From the NCBI GenBank assembly GCA_025980465.1, contig JAICXJ010000018.1, positions 1 through 56,276 of the forward strand: 56,276 nucleotides of DNA, written 5' to 3'. Both the position numbers and the translations under genes were made by a program. Shown piece by piece: positions 1 to 9,354 of this stretch. Numbering within the stretch: position 1 is the first letter of the stretch; each line of letters starts with the position of its first letter. Under the pieces are notes generated by a model, which ran no database searches, was not told the origin of the DNA, and saw nothing but the letters and a program-made list of their open reading frames with translations. The DNA comes from Frankiales bacterium. GTDB lineage: Bacteria; Actinomycetota; Actinomycetes; JAFAQI01.

Positions 1-149
1 CCGGAGGCGCCCGAGCCGCCGTTGCCTTTGCAGTTGTGGCCGCCCTGGCTGTTGTGCTATCTGTTGGATGAGGGTATCGACCCGATCGGGGCGGCAATCG
101 CGCCGCCGCAGAGGGTGAATAGCGCCAGAGCTGTAATGCGTCCCCGCAT
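1..149 (-). pseudogene. Broken tandem copy of the glycine-rich secreted protein (N-terminal part, left edge)
   Basis: Read on the minus strand from the ATG at 149, this is a second copy of the gene at 408-836. The signal peptide begins MRGRITALALFTL, exactly as in the neighbour. The reading frame meets an amber codon (complement of 57-59) after about 30 residues. Beyond it the same frame continues with the family sequence (HNSQGGHNCKGNGGSG), so this is an in-frame nonsense mutation and not a wrong frame. A GGGAGG motif lies just before the start, as in the intact copy. The gene continues past the left edge, so further damage cannot be judged. A sequencing error or amber readthrough is the alternative. 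Confidence 0.7.
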
Positions 150-358
150 CCGCGCCTCCCGTGCTCAACCGTCGGCGCGCACTTCCCCGGAGTCGTGAGG
201 GCCGAACCCGAATATTGACGAGCGGGATATGTCCCGAAATATCAAGGCCCAAACGGGTGAAATTGGGCATCGCCTCACCGGCCCCACCGGCACCAAATCG
301 GGCAAAATCTATAAGAAAGCAACTCGGTGGCATCGGGGGGATCAAAACCGACAACAAA

Positions 359-388
359 GGCCGCCGGCGGAATGTCCCGCCGGCGGCC
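359..388 (-). terminator. Intrinsic terminator of the glycine-rich gene
   Basis: A perfect 12-bp GC stem (359-370 with 377-388) with a 6-nt loop sits 20 bp beyond the stop of the minus-strand gene at 408. On that strand the stem is followed by TTTGTTGT. This is a Rho-independent terminator in good position. On the plus strand TTTTT occurs at about 397-401, so it may work in both directions. Confidence 0.8.
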
Positions 389-407
389 TCCGCCGATTTT
401 TGAGGGG

Positions 408-836
408 TTACAGCGACAGGATCTTCACGAGCGTGTTGTCGCTTGATCCGATGCCGGACAGGACCGAGTTTCCGCCTGGGCAGACGATCGCGGTCACGTT
501 GACGAGGCCGGCGCTGCCGCTGCCGCACTGAGTGTTGGTGCCGCCGCCGGTGCCGCCGGTGCTGCCGCCGCCGTTACCACCGGTGCCGCCGGTGCTACCG
601 CCACCGCCGCCACCACCGCCACCGCCGGAGCCGCCGGAACCGCCGGAACCGCCCTGGCCGCCGTTACCGCCGGAGCCGCCCGAGCCGCCGGAGCCGCCCG
701 AGCCGCCGTTGCCATTGCAGTTGTGGCCGCCCTGGCAGATGTGCACGCTGTTCGCTGACGCGATCGACCCGATCGGGGCGGCAATCGCGCCGCCGCAGAG
801 GGTGAATAGCGCCAGAGCTGTAATGCGTCCCCGCAT
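408..836 (-). CDS. Glycine-rich secreted protein (low-complexity GGSGG repeats)
   Basis: A 142-residue protein: signal peptide (about 1-28, hydrophobic ALALFTLCGGAIAAP), a short cysteine-containing stretch (HICQGGHNCNGNGG), about 70 residues of GGSGGSGG/GGTGG repeats, then a 35-residue C-terminal module (QCGSGSAGLVNVTAIVCPGG...) that is not low complexity. The ATG at 836 is chosen over the one 30 bp upstream because GGGGAGG precedes it at good spacing and the tandem copy starts at the same residue. No catalytic family is recognised; it is probably a cell-surface or extracellular protein. It resembles PGRS-type proteins only in composition and has no PE domain. A tandem copy at the left edge carries a stop codon. 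Confidence 0.75.
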   Translation of the reverse strand: MRGRITALALFTLCGGAIAAPIGSIASANSVHICQGGHNCNGNGGSGGSGGSGGSGGNGGQGGSGGSGGSGGGGGGGGGGSTGGTGGNGGGSTGGTGGGTNTQCGSGSAGLVNVTAIVCPGGNSVLSGIGSSDNTLVKILSL

Positions 837-837
837 C

Positions 838-1104
838 GCACCTCCCCTTTCATTCGCGGCACGCACTCCCCCGTGACCAGTGAGAGCCGACCCGTTGAAT
901 CAATGCAGGATGCCTGCGGTGGGGGAACATATCCGGAAATGTCAAGATGCATAAGGGTGGTTGTCGGTCAGATCACTTGTGCCTCACGCGCCACACGATT
1001 CCCGACATTTTGCCCACACCTTGAACCACGTCGAAGCCTCCTGCGTGGCTGTCAACACGGCCGGTACTGAGCCGGCGCCCGCCACGAAGGAGGCAATGCA
1101 GTTG
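838..1104. other. Intergenic region between divergent genes
   Basis: This stretch separates the minus-strand glycine-rich gene from the plus-strand lipoprotein gene. It holds the duplicated upstream block of the glycine-rich gene (838-945) and, at 1087-1093, AAGGAGG, the ribosome-binding site of the lipoprotein gene. I see no conserved gene or RNA in it. Confidence 0.5.
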
Positions 1105-1707
1105 ATGATTGCGATCGGCGCACCGCGCGCCGCGACCACCAGGCGAATGGCCGTAGGAGCCGGGCTTGGACTTGCTGCGGTGATCCTGACCGGGTGTGGA
1201 AGCGGCAGCTCGGGTGGGCCCAGCGTGACGAGCGGCGGTCAGCCACCGACCACCCCGGCCGCCGGGGGCTCTTCCTCTCCGGCGGCGAAATTCAGCCTCG
1301 CCAATGTCTCCGGCCTCGGCAACGTCGTCGTTGACGGCCGCGGTCGCACCGTCTACATCCTCACGAAGGCGGGGAAGAAAAACCTTCCGTGCACCGACGC
1401 CAGCGGTTGCACCACGTACTGGCCCGACCTGTCCTTGCCCACCGGCCTGAAGAGGCCCACCGCTGGAAGCGGACTGGACGCATCGCTGCTCGGCAGCAAA
1501 AGGGCGAACGGCGAGATCTACGCGACGTACAACGGCTGGCTGCTCTACGAGTACGCCGGTGACAGCGCGGCGGGACAGGGTCACGGCGAAGGCATCAAGA
1601 CCTTCGGCGGAGTTTGGTACGCGCTGACCGCGCAAGGCACGCCGGTCACATCCGGCGCCACCGCGGGTTCAAGCAGTAGCTCCAGTAGTGGTGGATACGG
1701 CTACTGA
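1105..1707 (+). CDS. Secreted lipoprotein with COG4315-type (Lipoprotein_15) repeats
   Basis: A 200-residue predicted lipoprotein. The signal peptide ends in the lipobox LTGC with Cys31 as the lipidation site, then a Ser/Gly/Pro linker (about 32-65). Two repeats follow, of the kind GNVVVDGRGRTVYILTKA and the matching NGWLLYEYAGD, with the characteristic C-x5-C-x-TYWPDL motif (CTDASGCTTYWPDL). The tail is serine-rich and ends SGGYGY. The family is common in actinobacteria and of unknown function, anchored outside the membrane. AAGGAGG ends at 1093, 11 nt before ATG 1105; the in-frame ATG at 1096 is only 2 nt away, so 1105 is preferred. Confidence 0.8.
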   Translation: MIAIGAPRAATTRRMAVGAGLGLAAVILTGCGSGSSGGPSVTSGGQPPTTPAAGGSSSPAAKFSLANVSGLGNVVVDGRGRTVYILTKAGKKNLPCTDASGCTTYWPDLSLPTGLKRPTAGSGLDASLLGSKRANGEIYATYNGWLLYEYAGDSAAGQGHGEGIKTFGGVWYALTAQGTPVTSGATAGSSSSSSSGGYGY

Positions 1708-1767
1708 TTCCTTTCCCGCGGCGGTGGTCCCTGCCGCCGCCGCGGGGATGGCCGTCATCATGATCCG

Positions 1768-2718
1768 GTGATCAAGTTGGCGACGGCCGCAACGCGCGCT
1801 CTCTCATCACGACGCACGAGGGCGCTGACTGCGTTTCATCCGGAGACTCGCAGTGTCGCGCGGTACTTGCCGCGCGGCGGAATCCCGCTGGCGCTCGCGC
1901 CGCTCGCGCAGAAGCTCGGCTCGTATCAACCCGCTCGGTCCGACGCGACTGAGCACGCGATCAACTCGGCGGCCTCGATCCGACTCCACCGACCGGCTGG
2001 CATAGCGCAGCCGCAAGCTGCGCTGCTGTGGGTCCACGGCGGCGGTCTCATCCTCGGTACGCCGAAGCAGGACGACGCGATCTGCCGACGGATCGCCGAC
2101 CAGCTCGGCATCCTCGTCGGCGCAGTCAAATATCGCCTGGCACCCGGCCATCAGTACCCCGCCGCACTCGATGACTGCTACGAGGGGTTGCGGTGGCTCC
2201 GCGCTCAGGCCGGCATCGATCCGACGCGGGTTGCAATTGGCGGCGCAAGTGCCGGCGGAGGGCTCGCGGCCGCGGTGGCGTTGCGGATGCGCGATGTCGG
2301 CGATCTGCCTGTCGCGCTGCAACTTCTCCTTTATCCGATGCTCGACGATCGCACCGGCCTTCGCTCAGACCTCGATGACATCCCCACCCGGCTGTGGAAC
2401 AACAAGGCGAACCGCCTGGGTTGGTCGTCCTACCTCGGCCATCCGGTGGGCATCGACGGCGTATCTCCCCTCGCCGTACCCGCCCGGGCTCGAGACCTCG
2501 CCAGGGTGGCCCCGGCGTGGATCGGCGTCGGCACCGCCGATCTGTTCTACAACGAGGACGTCGAGTACGCGAAGCGTCTTCGTGACTGCGGGGTGGACTG
2601 CACCCTCGAGGTGGTGGAGGGCGGCTACCACGCGTTCGATGTGATGTGTCCGAAGGCGTCCGTATCGCGCGATTTCGTGACGGCGCAGATCGAGGCGCTT
2701 CGGCGGGCATTGAAGTAG
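1768..2718 (+). CDS. Alpha/beta hydrolase, hormone-sensitive-lipase (esterase) family
   Basis: A 316-residue esterase-like protein. It has the HGGG oxyanion-hole motif (90-93), the nucleophile elbow GGASAGG with Ser161, a probable acid Asp258 (GTADLF) and catalytic His288 (GGYHAFD). This is the complete HSL-type triad, so it should hydrolyse carboxyl esters. There is no signal peptide, so it is probably cytosolic. The GTG at 1768 follows the lipoprotein gene by 60 bp with no strong ribosome-binding site; other GTG starts are possible. The natural substrate is unknown. Confidence 0.88.
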   Translation: MIKLATAATRALSSRRTRALTAFHPETRSVARYLPRGGIPLALAPLAQKLGSYQPARSDATEHAINSAASIRLHRPAGIAQPQAALLWVHGGGLILGTPKQDDAICRRIADQLGILVGAVKYRLAPGHQYPAALDDCYEGLRWLRAQAGIDPTRVAIGGASAGGGLAAAVALRMRDVGDLPVALQLLLYPMLDDRTGLRSDLDDIPTRLWNNKANRLGWSSYLGHPVGIDGVSPLAVPARARDLARVAPAWIGVGTADLFYNEDVEYAKRLRDCGVDCTLEVVEGGYHAFDVMCPKASVSRDFVTAQIEALRRALK

Positions 2719-2877
2719 CGCGCAATCTGCGCGGCGGACACGACGTCGACCTCCACCGACGGACGGTGATCGTCGGCTACTTTTCGGCAGAACAGATTCT
2801 TCAGGCACATCAGGGCGGCAGCGCACAAAGCGGCGTAGCCGCCGGCCGCAGAAGCGGCGGCGGGTGAGGAGGCGGAC

Positions 2878-3651
2878 GTGGGTCTGGGCAGCCTGGTGAG
2901 CATCATCGGAATCGTCGCGGGCGTCATCCTGCTGTTGCCGATTCTCATCGGCGGGGTCTTCGTGATCCTGGTCGTCTCCAACCGCGCCGATGCCGACCCG
3001 ACCGGGCGGCGACCCGCAGTGGTGTATCTCTACGCGGTCTCGTTCGTCACGTTGTTCGTCACCTTGTTTTCGACGTTCGTGATCGTGGCGCAACTGTGCT
3101 CACTCATCGGTACGACCAACCGTGGCGCCCCGAACGCGGGAGGCAGCGTTCAGGACCTTTTCGGCAATGTGACGTCGGGAAACTTGACCGTCGCCAGCCC
3201 GGTGAGACATCCGGTCGGCGACGCGGTGGCCCGCGCTGTCGTGATCGCCGCGCTGCTCGCGCTCGTCGCAGGCGCGATGTATCTCCTTCACCTCCGGGCC
3301 GGTAAGCGCGGCACCGCGGGTGTCGCCTTCGGCGACCCGGCCGGCCGGGTGCGATCGAGCTTCATCGCCGCAGTGTCATTCGTCTGCGTCGTCATCCTCG
3401 TGATCTCGCTGGTCGCCGGCACCTATCAGATCTTCCGGATCGCCGGCCCGGGCGTGTTCAACAGCGGCGCGACCGGCAGCCGCACCGAGGCGTTCCGCAC
3501 CCTGCTGCCGCTGCTGTACCTCGCGTCAGCCTCCTTCTACCTGCTGCGCCGGCATGCCGGCGAGCTCCCGCCGGAGGCGCGACCACTGCTGACGGGCCCG
3601 CTGCGCCCGGCCGCCAGCGGCGCCGAGCCCCCCGACGAAACCGGGACATAA
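2878..3651 (+). CDS. Multi-pass membrane protein of unknown function
   Basis: A 257-residue protein with about four hydrophobic segments: residues 5-33, 47-72, around 117-138 and 163-185. A loop between segments 2 and 3 is rich in Asn/Gly, and the tail is polar and Pro-rich. I do not recognise a catalytic motif or family with confidence. GAGGAGG before the GTG at 2878 supports the start. The CPBP protease gene follows 46 bp downstream on the same strand, so the two may be cotranscribed. Confidence 0.7.
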   Translation: MGLGSLVSIIGIVAGVILLLPILIGGVFVILVVSNRADADPTGRRPAVVYLYAVSFVTLFVTLFSTFVIVAQLCSLIGTTNRGAPNAGGSVQDLFGNVTSGNLTVASPVRHPVGDAVARAVVIAALLALVAGAMYLLHLRAGKRGTAGVAFGDPAGRVRSSFIAAVSFVCVVILVISLVAGTYQIFRIAGPGVFNSGATGSRTEAFRTLLPLLYLASASFYLLRRHAGELPPEARPLLTGPLRPAASGAEPPDETGT

Positions 3652-3697
3652 GCCGTACGGCGGTCAAGCGGGCCCGCGCTTCGGTCGATAGAACGCG

Positions 3698-5062
3698 GTG
3701 CACACTTGCCCGCAGTGCGGCGCCGTGTCGCCGCCGACCGCGGCATGGTGCGGTCAGTGCTACCTGCCGTTTCGGGCTGCGGAGCCGGCGATGGCGGTGG
3801 CGGCACCATCTCGATTCGGGGTGACTGCCCTCGACGCGTCGGCGCCGCCACTGGTCGACGTCCCGGTTCAGACCGGCTTCGCGTTCCCGCCGCCCGCTGG
3901 ACCACCGATTGCACCACACCCTGGCTGGGCGCCGCCGGTGCCGCCGCCGCCGGTGCCGCCGCCGCCATCCGGGTCGGATGGCCGGTTGCTCGACCGTCGC
4001 GCCGGGATCCTGGTCGCGATTGCGATCGGTCTCGGGGCCGTGATGCAGGGGATTGGCTCGCTGCTCGGCAATCGCTCGTCGATCGAGCCGGCGACCTTGA
4101 TTCGCTACGACCTGGTCCTCACGCTCGGGCTCTACGCGGTAGTGGCGGTGATGATCGTCAGCCAGATCACCCCGTCGGTGTCGTTGCGGTGGGGGACTGG
4201 TCGGCTGGTGTCCCGGGCCGCGATCGGCGTCGCGGTGGGTGCCGGCCTGTCCGGCGTACTGCTCTGGCTGATCAGCGCGGGTTCCGGCCATCTGCGTCCC
4301 GACCCGCGGATCGTGCTGTTGATGAGCGAGGGCGATGCCACCCACATCGTCATCACGGTCCTCATCACCTGCCTCGCCGCGCCGCTGATCGAGGAGACCC
4401 TGTTCCGTGGCCTGCTGCTCGAGTCGATTCGCCCGCGCGGCACGGCACCAGCGCTGCTGCTCTCGGCGTTCGCCTTTGCGATCTGGCATCTCAACAGCGC
4501 AGCACTGATCTACTACAGCGCGATGGGCGCGGTTCTCGGTGGTCTGTACATCAAGCGAGGACTCGCAGCTTCGATCGCTGCTCACGTCGGCTTCAACGGC
4601 GTCCTCACGGTGGCCGCAATCGCTGTCGTTCTCGGCCCCTCGCATGTGGTCGATGTCGATGGCGTCGCGATGACGGCGCCGAGCGGGTGGTCGGTGGTGA
4701 CCAACGCCACCGTGGAATCCTTCGGCATCGACGCAGCGCTGCGGGGCCCCGACGACGCGATCGTGGAGGTGATAGGCGGCCCCTACGGACGGCCGTTCAG
4801 CGCTGACACTGAGGCCGCGCAGCTGCAGACTGCCGGGCTGCTTCCGTCGGAATTCAACGTGGACGTGAGCTCGGTGCGGGAGATGACGCTTCCGGTCGGC
4901 CAAGCGGTGGAGGCAGACGTGACGATCGAGGGCCAGCCTGGAAGCGTCGTGACCTTCGCGAGCGACGACCGCTCGGTCGCGGTCGTCTTCCTCAACGCGG
5001 GCAGCAGCAAAGCAAAGTCGGACTTCACGCGGATGCTCGAGTCGATCCACCCATCGCCGTAA
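3698..5062 (+). CDS. CPBP-family intramembrane metalloprotease with zinc ribbon and C-terminal extracellular domain
   Basis: A 454-residue protein. An N-terminal zinc ribbon (Cys4, Cys7, Cys18, Cys21) and a Pro-rich linker (to about 95) precede a membrane domain with the CPBP/Abi signature: EExxxR (Glu232, Glu233, Arg237), His264 and HxxxN (His296, Asn300). These are the metal ligands of CAAX-type intramembrane proteases. Residues about 320-454 form an extra soluble domain after the last membrane span (TAPSGWSVV...FASDDRSVAVVFLNAG), which is unusual for the family. The target protein is unknown. GTG start at 3698. Confidence 0.85.
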   Translation: MHTCPQCGAVSPPTAAWCGQCYLPFRAAEPAMAVAAPSRFGVTALDASAPPLVDVPVQTGFAFPPPAGPPIAPHPGWAPPVPPPPVPPPPSGSDGRLLDRRAGILVAIAIGLGAVMQGIGSLLGNRSSIEPATLIRYDLVLTLGLYAVVAVMIVSQITPSVSLRWGTGRLVSRAAIGVAVGAGLSGVLLWLISAGSGHLRPDPRIVLLMSEGDATHIVITVLITCLAAPLIEETLFRGLLLESIRPRGTAPALLLSAFAFAIWHLNSAALIYYSAMGAVLGGLYIKRGLAASIAAHVGFNGVLTVAAIAVVLGPSHVVDVDGVAMTAPSGWSVVTNATVESFGIDAALRGPDDAIVEVIGGPYGRPFSADTEAAQLQTAGLLPSEFNVDVSSVREMTLPVGQAVEADVTIEGQPGSVVTFASDDRSVAVVFLNAGSSKAKSDFTRMLESIHPSP

Positions 5063-5124
5063 CGGGGAACGCCCGCGCGGCGCTGCCGCGAGCGAGTTTC
5101 CCGAGGAGCGGTTTCTCGGTGGTG

Positions 5125-5940
<816 letters not shown>

Positions 5941-6128
5941 TCTCGGGCGTTTGCTCCGAGCAAGCACGACCATAGCAAAACACGTTCAGAACCGCCAAAA
6001 GCGCAGGTCGATACGCGTGTCAGGTGCTTGCTAGAGCTAGCGGTTCCGACATTCGGGTGCGAATCGGGCGCCCGATGTGACGAGGCTCACGGCAGGGACC
6101 TAACCGCCGCGACCTCGGGCCGGATCGG

Positions 6129-6214
6129 CGGAGGATGCGAGATTCGAACTCGCGAGGGGTTGCCCCCAACACGCTTTCCAAGCGTGCGCCATAGGCCAAC
6201 TAGGCGAATCCTCC
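6129..6214 (-). tRNA. tRNA-Ser(GGA)
   Basis: On the minus strand the 7-bp acceptor stem GGAGGAT/ATCCTCC encloses an anticodon stem CACGC/GCGTG with loop TTGGAAA (anticodon GGA), a long variable arm (GTTGGGGGCAACCCCTC) typical of serine tRNA, and a T-arm with GTTCGAATC. The 3' CCA is not encoded. Confidence 0.95.
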
Positions 6215-6285
6215 GTCGCCGATTCTAGCCAGCGGCAAGGGCACTGTGGACTGGCTCGTCACCGTCGGCGGGCGCCACTACAGTG

Positions 6286-6384
6286 GGCCTCGACCCCTCG
6301 TGCGGCGTTTACCCCGCCCAACTCCCCCAGGGCCGGAAGGCAGCAAGGGTAAGCGGGCTCTGGCGGGTGTGCGAGGGGTCGCCG
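6286..6384 (+). ncRNA. ffs: Signal recognition particle RNA, small bacterial (4.5S) type
   Basis: The apical signature CAGGGCCGGAAGGCAGCAAG (6329-6348) with AGGGTAAGC just after it is the conserved SRP Ffh-binding loop. The ends pair: cgacccctcg (6291-6300) with cgaggggtcg (6372-6381). The length of about 99 nt fits the short SRP RNA. Position just upstream of dnaX, near tRNA-Ser, is common in actinobacteria. The RNA works with Ffh to target nascent membrane proteins. End positions are approximate. Confidence 0.93.
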
Positions 6385-6433
6385 TACGTGTGGATCGCAG
6401 AGCTCGCCCGCGGGTTCGAGGAGGCCGCTGCCG

Positions 6434-8290
6434 ATGTCGCTGGCGCTGTATCGGAAGTACCGTCCGGGCAGCTTCGCCGAGGTCGTCGGTCAGGAGCATG
6501 TCACCGAGCCGCTTTGCGCGGCGCTGGAGTCCGGCAAGATCCACCACGCCTATCTGTTCAGCGGGCCACGCGGATGTGGCAAGACGTCGAGCGCGAGGAT
6601 TCTGGCTCGCTCGCTCAACTGCGAGAAGGGACCGACCGCGACTCCGTGCGGCGAGTGCGAGTCATGCCTGGCGTTGGCACCGAACGGTCCGGGCTCGCTC
6701 GACGTCATCGAGATCGACGCTGCCTCGCATGGACTGGTCGACGACGCTCGCGACCTGCGCGAGCGGGCGTTCTTCGCCCCGGTCTCCTCGCGATTCAAGG
6801 TCTACGTGATCGACGAGGCGCACATGATCAGCTCGGCGGCATTCAACGCGCTGCTGAAAGTGGTGGAGGAGCCACCGCCGCACGTGAAGTTCATCTTCGC
6901 CACGACTGAGCCCGACAAGGTCCTCACCACGATCAAGTCGCGCACCTTTCACTACCGGTTCCGATTGATCCCACCGTCGCTGATGCGCGATCACCTCGCT
7001 GATCTCGCCAAGCGAGAAGGCATCGACATCGACCCGCAAGTCCTGCCGCTGGTGGTGCGTGCCGGCGCCGGGTCGGCCCGCGACGCGCAGTCGATCCTCG
7101 ATCAACTCGCGGCCGGCGCGGGTGGCGACACGATCACGTACGACCGCGCGCTGACACTTCTGGGGTACACCGACGCGGCGTTGCTCGACGAGGTGGTCGA
7201 GGCGTTCGCGGCGTCGGACGGGGCCGGCGTGTTCGCGTCCGTCGACCGGGTGATCGATGCCGGGCTCGACCCACGGCGGTTCGCGCAGGACCTGCTCGAG
7301 CGGTTCCGCGACCTGCTGGTGCTTGACGCGGTACCGGACGCCGCCGACAAGGGGTTGCTCGATGTGCCGCTCGACGCGCTCGAGCGCATGACGTCGCAGG
7401 CCACGCGATTCGGCCCGGCGGCGCTGTCCCGAGCTGCCGACGTGATGGCCACCGCGCTCGTCGACATGCGAGGCACGACCTCGCCGCGGCTGGTGCTCGA
7501 GCTGGCGTGCGCGCGCGTTCTGCTGCCCGGTGCGGCGAGCTCCGTCGAGGCCTTGCTCGCTCGCTTGGACCGGCTGGAGAAGCGGGTCGCCGTCACTGGT
7601 TCCGTCGCGCCGGTTTCGCCGGCGGTGCGGACAGACCCGCCATCGGCTGGCGGCTCGCAGACTCGCGACACGCCTCCTCCGGACCTGTCCCCACCGCCGT
7701 CCGTCTCGGAGCCTCCGGCTGCCGCAGTGTCGGCGCTGCAGGAAGACGGTCCGGCACGAACTCGCTCGCAGCAGGGTGAGGTTTCGGTTTCTTCGGACTC
7801 ACCGCCGCCGCCGGCGGCCCCGACGGAGCCGGCCGTTGTCGATCTCTCAGCGGTTCGCAGGTTGTGGGCTGATGTGCTCGATGCAGTGAAGGCGAAGAGC
7901 CGGACCGCTCATGCGCTGATGATGTCGTCGGTCATCGAGGGGCTGTCCGGGTCGACCTTGACGATCTCCTTCCAGCCACCGTTGCTCGCGCAGCGCTTCG
8001 CGGGCGACGTGTCGGACACCGTCGTCGTAGCGCTCAACGAAGTGGTCGGTGTCGAGTTCAAGGTCGCGACTATGGACTCGGGCGGCGCTGCCGGCGCGCG
8101 GGCGCCTTCCAGCGAGCCGACACGTCCCTCGGCGCCGGCCCCGGACAGTTCACACGATGACACCGACTCCGACTTGGAGGACTCGGTCGACGTCGCGGAC
8201 GACTCACCGAGCGCAGCCGACGATGCCGCGCTCGCGTTGCTGAAAGAGAACCTCGGCGCCCAGGTCATCGGCGAGATCGACCAGACCTGA
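6434..8290 (+). CDS. dnaX: DNA polymerase III subunits gamma/tau
   Basis: A 618-residue clamp-loader ATPase. The AAA+ domain starts with the family opening ALYRKYRPGSFAEVVGQ. Walker A is GPRGCGKT (44-51), the zinc module uses Cys63, Cys72, Cys75 and Cys78, the DEAH-like Walker B is VIDEAHM, and sensor 1 reads FATTEP. A Pro/Ser-rich linker (about 395-470) leads to a C-terminal tau-like domain and an acidic tail. It loads the beta clamp at the replication fork. First gene of the dnaX-ybaB-recR group. Confidence 0.97.
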   Translation: MSLALYRKYRPGSFAEVVGQEHVTEPLCAALESGKIHHAYLFSGPRGCGKTSSARILARSLNCEKGPTATPCGECESCLALAPNGPGSLDVIEIDAASHGLVDDARDLRERAFFAPVSSRFKVYVIDEAHMISSAAFNALLKVVEEPPPHVKFIFATTEPDKVLTTIKSRTFHYRFRLIPPSLMRDHLADLAKREGIDIDPQVLPLVVRAGAGSARDAQSILDQLAAGAGGDTITYDRALTLLGYTDAALLDEVVEAFAASDGAGVFASVDRVIDAGLDPRRFAQDLLERFRDLLVLDAVPDAADKGLLDVPLDALERMTSQATRFGPAALSRAADVMATALVDMRGTTSPRLVLELACARVLLPGAASSVEALLARLDRLEKRVAVTGSVAPVSPAVRTDPPSAGGSQTRDTPPPDLSPPPSVSEPPAAAVSALQEDGPARTRSQQGEVSVSSDSPPPPAAPTEPAVVDLSAVRRLWADVLDAVKAKSRTAHALMMSSVIEGLSGSTLTISFQPPLLAQRFAGDVSDTVVVALNEVVGVEFKVATMDSGGAAGARAPSSEPTRPSAPAPDSSHDDTDSDLEDSVDVADDSPSAADDAALALLKENLGAQVIGEIDQT

Positions 8291-8339
8291 CCGACCGGCC
8301 GCAGGCGCGCCGAGGTCGCTGTCCGTCGGTGCGGCGCCG

Positions 8340-8351
8340 TAGGCTCGGAGC
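8340..8351 (+). promoter_or_regulatory. Leaderless-type promoter of ybaB
   Basis: TAGGCT (8340-8345) is followed by exactly 6 nt and then ATG 8352. No Shine-Dalgarno lies in the gap, so transcription should start at or next to the start codon. Confidence 0.55.
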
Positions 8352-8681
8352 ATGCCTCCGCAGCCGAACATGCAACAGCTGATGAAGCAGGCGCAGAAGA
8401 TGCAGCGCGACCTGCTCGCCGCCCAGGAAGAGATTGCCGCGACGACGGTGGAGGGCAGCGCGGGGGGCGGTCTGGTGAAGGCGACGATGACCGGGTCGGG
8501 GGAGCTCACTCAGTTGGCGATCGAGCCGTCGGTCGTCGACGCTGACGACATCGAGACGTTGCAGGACCTGGTCGTTGCCGCGGTCCGCGACGCGAAGAGT
8601 AACGCCGATGAGCTTGCCGCGGCGAAGATGGGACCGATGGCCGGCTCCATGGGCGGCAGCCTCGGTCTGCCGGGCTTCTAA
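8352..8681 (+). CDS. Nucleoid-associated protein, YbaB/EbfC family
   Basis: A 109-residue DNA-binding protein with the family core: an N-terminal helix ([24 protein letters not shown]), a strand segment with [25 protein letters not shown], and a C-terminal helical part ending in Gly/Met-rich [16 protein letters not shown]. YbaB proteins form dimers that coat DNA. The usual position between dnaX and recR is kept, and recR begins 9 nt after the stop. Confidence 0.93.
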   Translation: MPPQPNMQQLMKQAQKMQRDLLAAQEEIAATTVEGSAGGGLVKATMTGSGELTQLAIEPSVVDADDIETLQDLVVAAVRDAKSNADELAAAKMGPMAGSMGGSLGLPGF

Positions 8682-8690
8682 GAGCCGCTG

Positions 8691-9290
8691 TTGTACGAGG
8701 GCCCGGTCCAGGATCTGATCGACGAACTCGGGCGACTCCCCGGGGTCGGTCCGAAAAGCGCCCAGCGCATCGCGTTCTTCCTACTCGCTGCCGACCCGGT
8801 CGACGTGCGCCGGCTGATAGACGCGCTGACGGAGGTGAAGGACAAGGTCAAGTTCTGCTCGATCTGCGGCAACGTCGCTGAAGACGACCAGTGCCGGATC
8901 TGCCGCGACGAACGCCGCGACCTCACCGTGATCTGCGTCGTCGAGGAACCGAAGGACGTCGTCGCGATCGAACGCACCCGGGAGTTCCGTGGCCGCTATC
9001 ACGTCCTCGGTGGCGCGATCTCCCCGATCGAAGGTGTCGGCCCCGACGACCTGAGGATCCGGGAACTGATGATGCGGCTCGCCGACGGCACAGTCACGGA
9101 GTTGATCCTCGCGACCGACCCGAACCTCGAAGGCGAGGCGACCGCCACCTATCTCGCGCGCATGGTGAAGGAGATGGGGATCACGGTCACTCGCCTCGCG
9201 TCCGGGCTGCCCGTCGGCGGCGATCTCGAGTACGCCGACGAAGTGACGCTCGGCAGAGCCTTCGAAGGCCGTCGCGCCTACTCGTCGTAG
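8691..9290 (+). CDS. recR: Recombination protein RecR
   Basis: A 199-residue RecR: an N-terminal HhH region ([24 protein letters not shown]), a C4 zinc finger ([16 protein letters not shown]), a Toprim domain ([17 protein letters not shown]...[15 protein letters not shown]) and a Walker-B-like C-terminus ([27 protein letters not shown]). It works with RecFO to load RecA at gaps. The TTG start at 8691 fits the family start ([14 protein letters not shown]) and immediate coupling to ybaB. Confidence 0.96.
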   Translation: MYEGPVQDLIDELGRLPGVGPKSAQRIAFFLLAADPVDVRRLIDALTEVKDKVKFCSICGNVAEDDQCRICRDERRDLTVICVVEEPKDVVAIERTREFRGRYHVLGGAISPIEGVGPDDLRIRELMMRLADGTVTELILATDPNLEGEATATYLARMVKEMGITVTRLASGLPVGGDLEYADEVTLGRAFEGRRAYSS

Positions 9291-9354
9291 CTGACGCGCC
9301 GGCCGCAAACCGCGCCGCGAACCGGGGCTCGGCCTCGCTGGGCTGAGTGACGGG

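Larger units (their letters stand above)
76..837. repeat. Tandem duplication: 75-bp identical blocks at 76-150 and 763-837
   Basis: Positions 76-150 and 763-837 are identical over 75 bases (offset 687). They cover the signal-peptide part of the two glycine-rich genes. Identity at synonymous positions implies a recent duplication or gene conversion. Similarity continues less perfectly into both upstream regions (about 150-245 and 838-945), which share blocks resembling ggatatgtcccgaaat / gaacatatccggaaat, so promoter sequence was probably copied too. Confidence 0.85.

Noticed and set aside
480-720. CRISPR-like or satellite repeat
   Set aside because: The short GCC-rich repeats encode Gly-Ser-Gly in one frame with no constant spacer length; they are coding low complexity.
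532-876. A proline-rich frame (PPVPPVLPPP...) on the plus strand
   Set aside because: It is the complement of the glycine-rich gene's GGSGG repeats. It has no start signal, while the minus strand has a signal peptide, a ribosome-binding site and a terminator.
6028-6228. Small frame across tRNA-Ser
   Set aside because: It is made by reading the tRNA region; no ribosome-binding site and no similarity.
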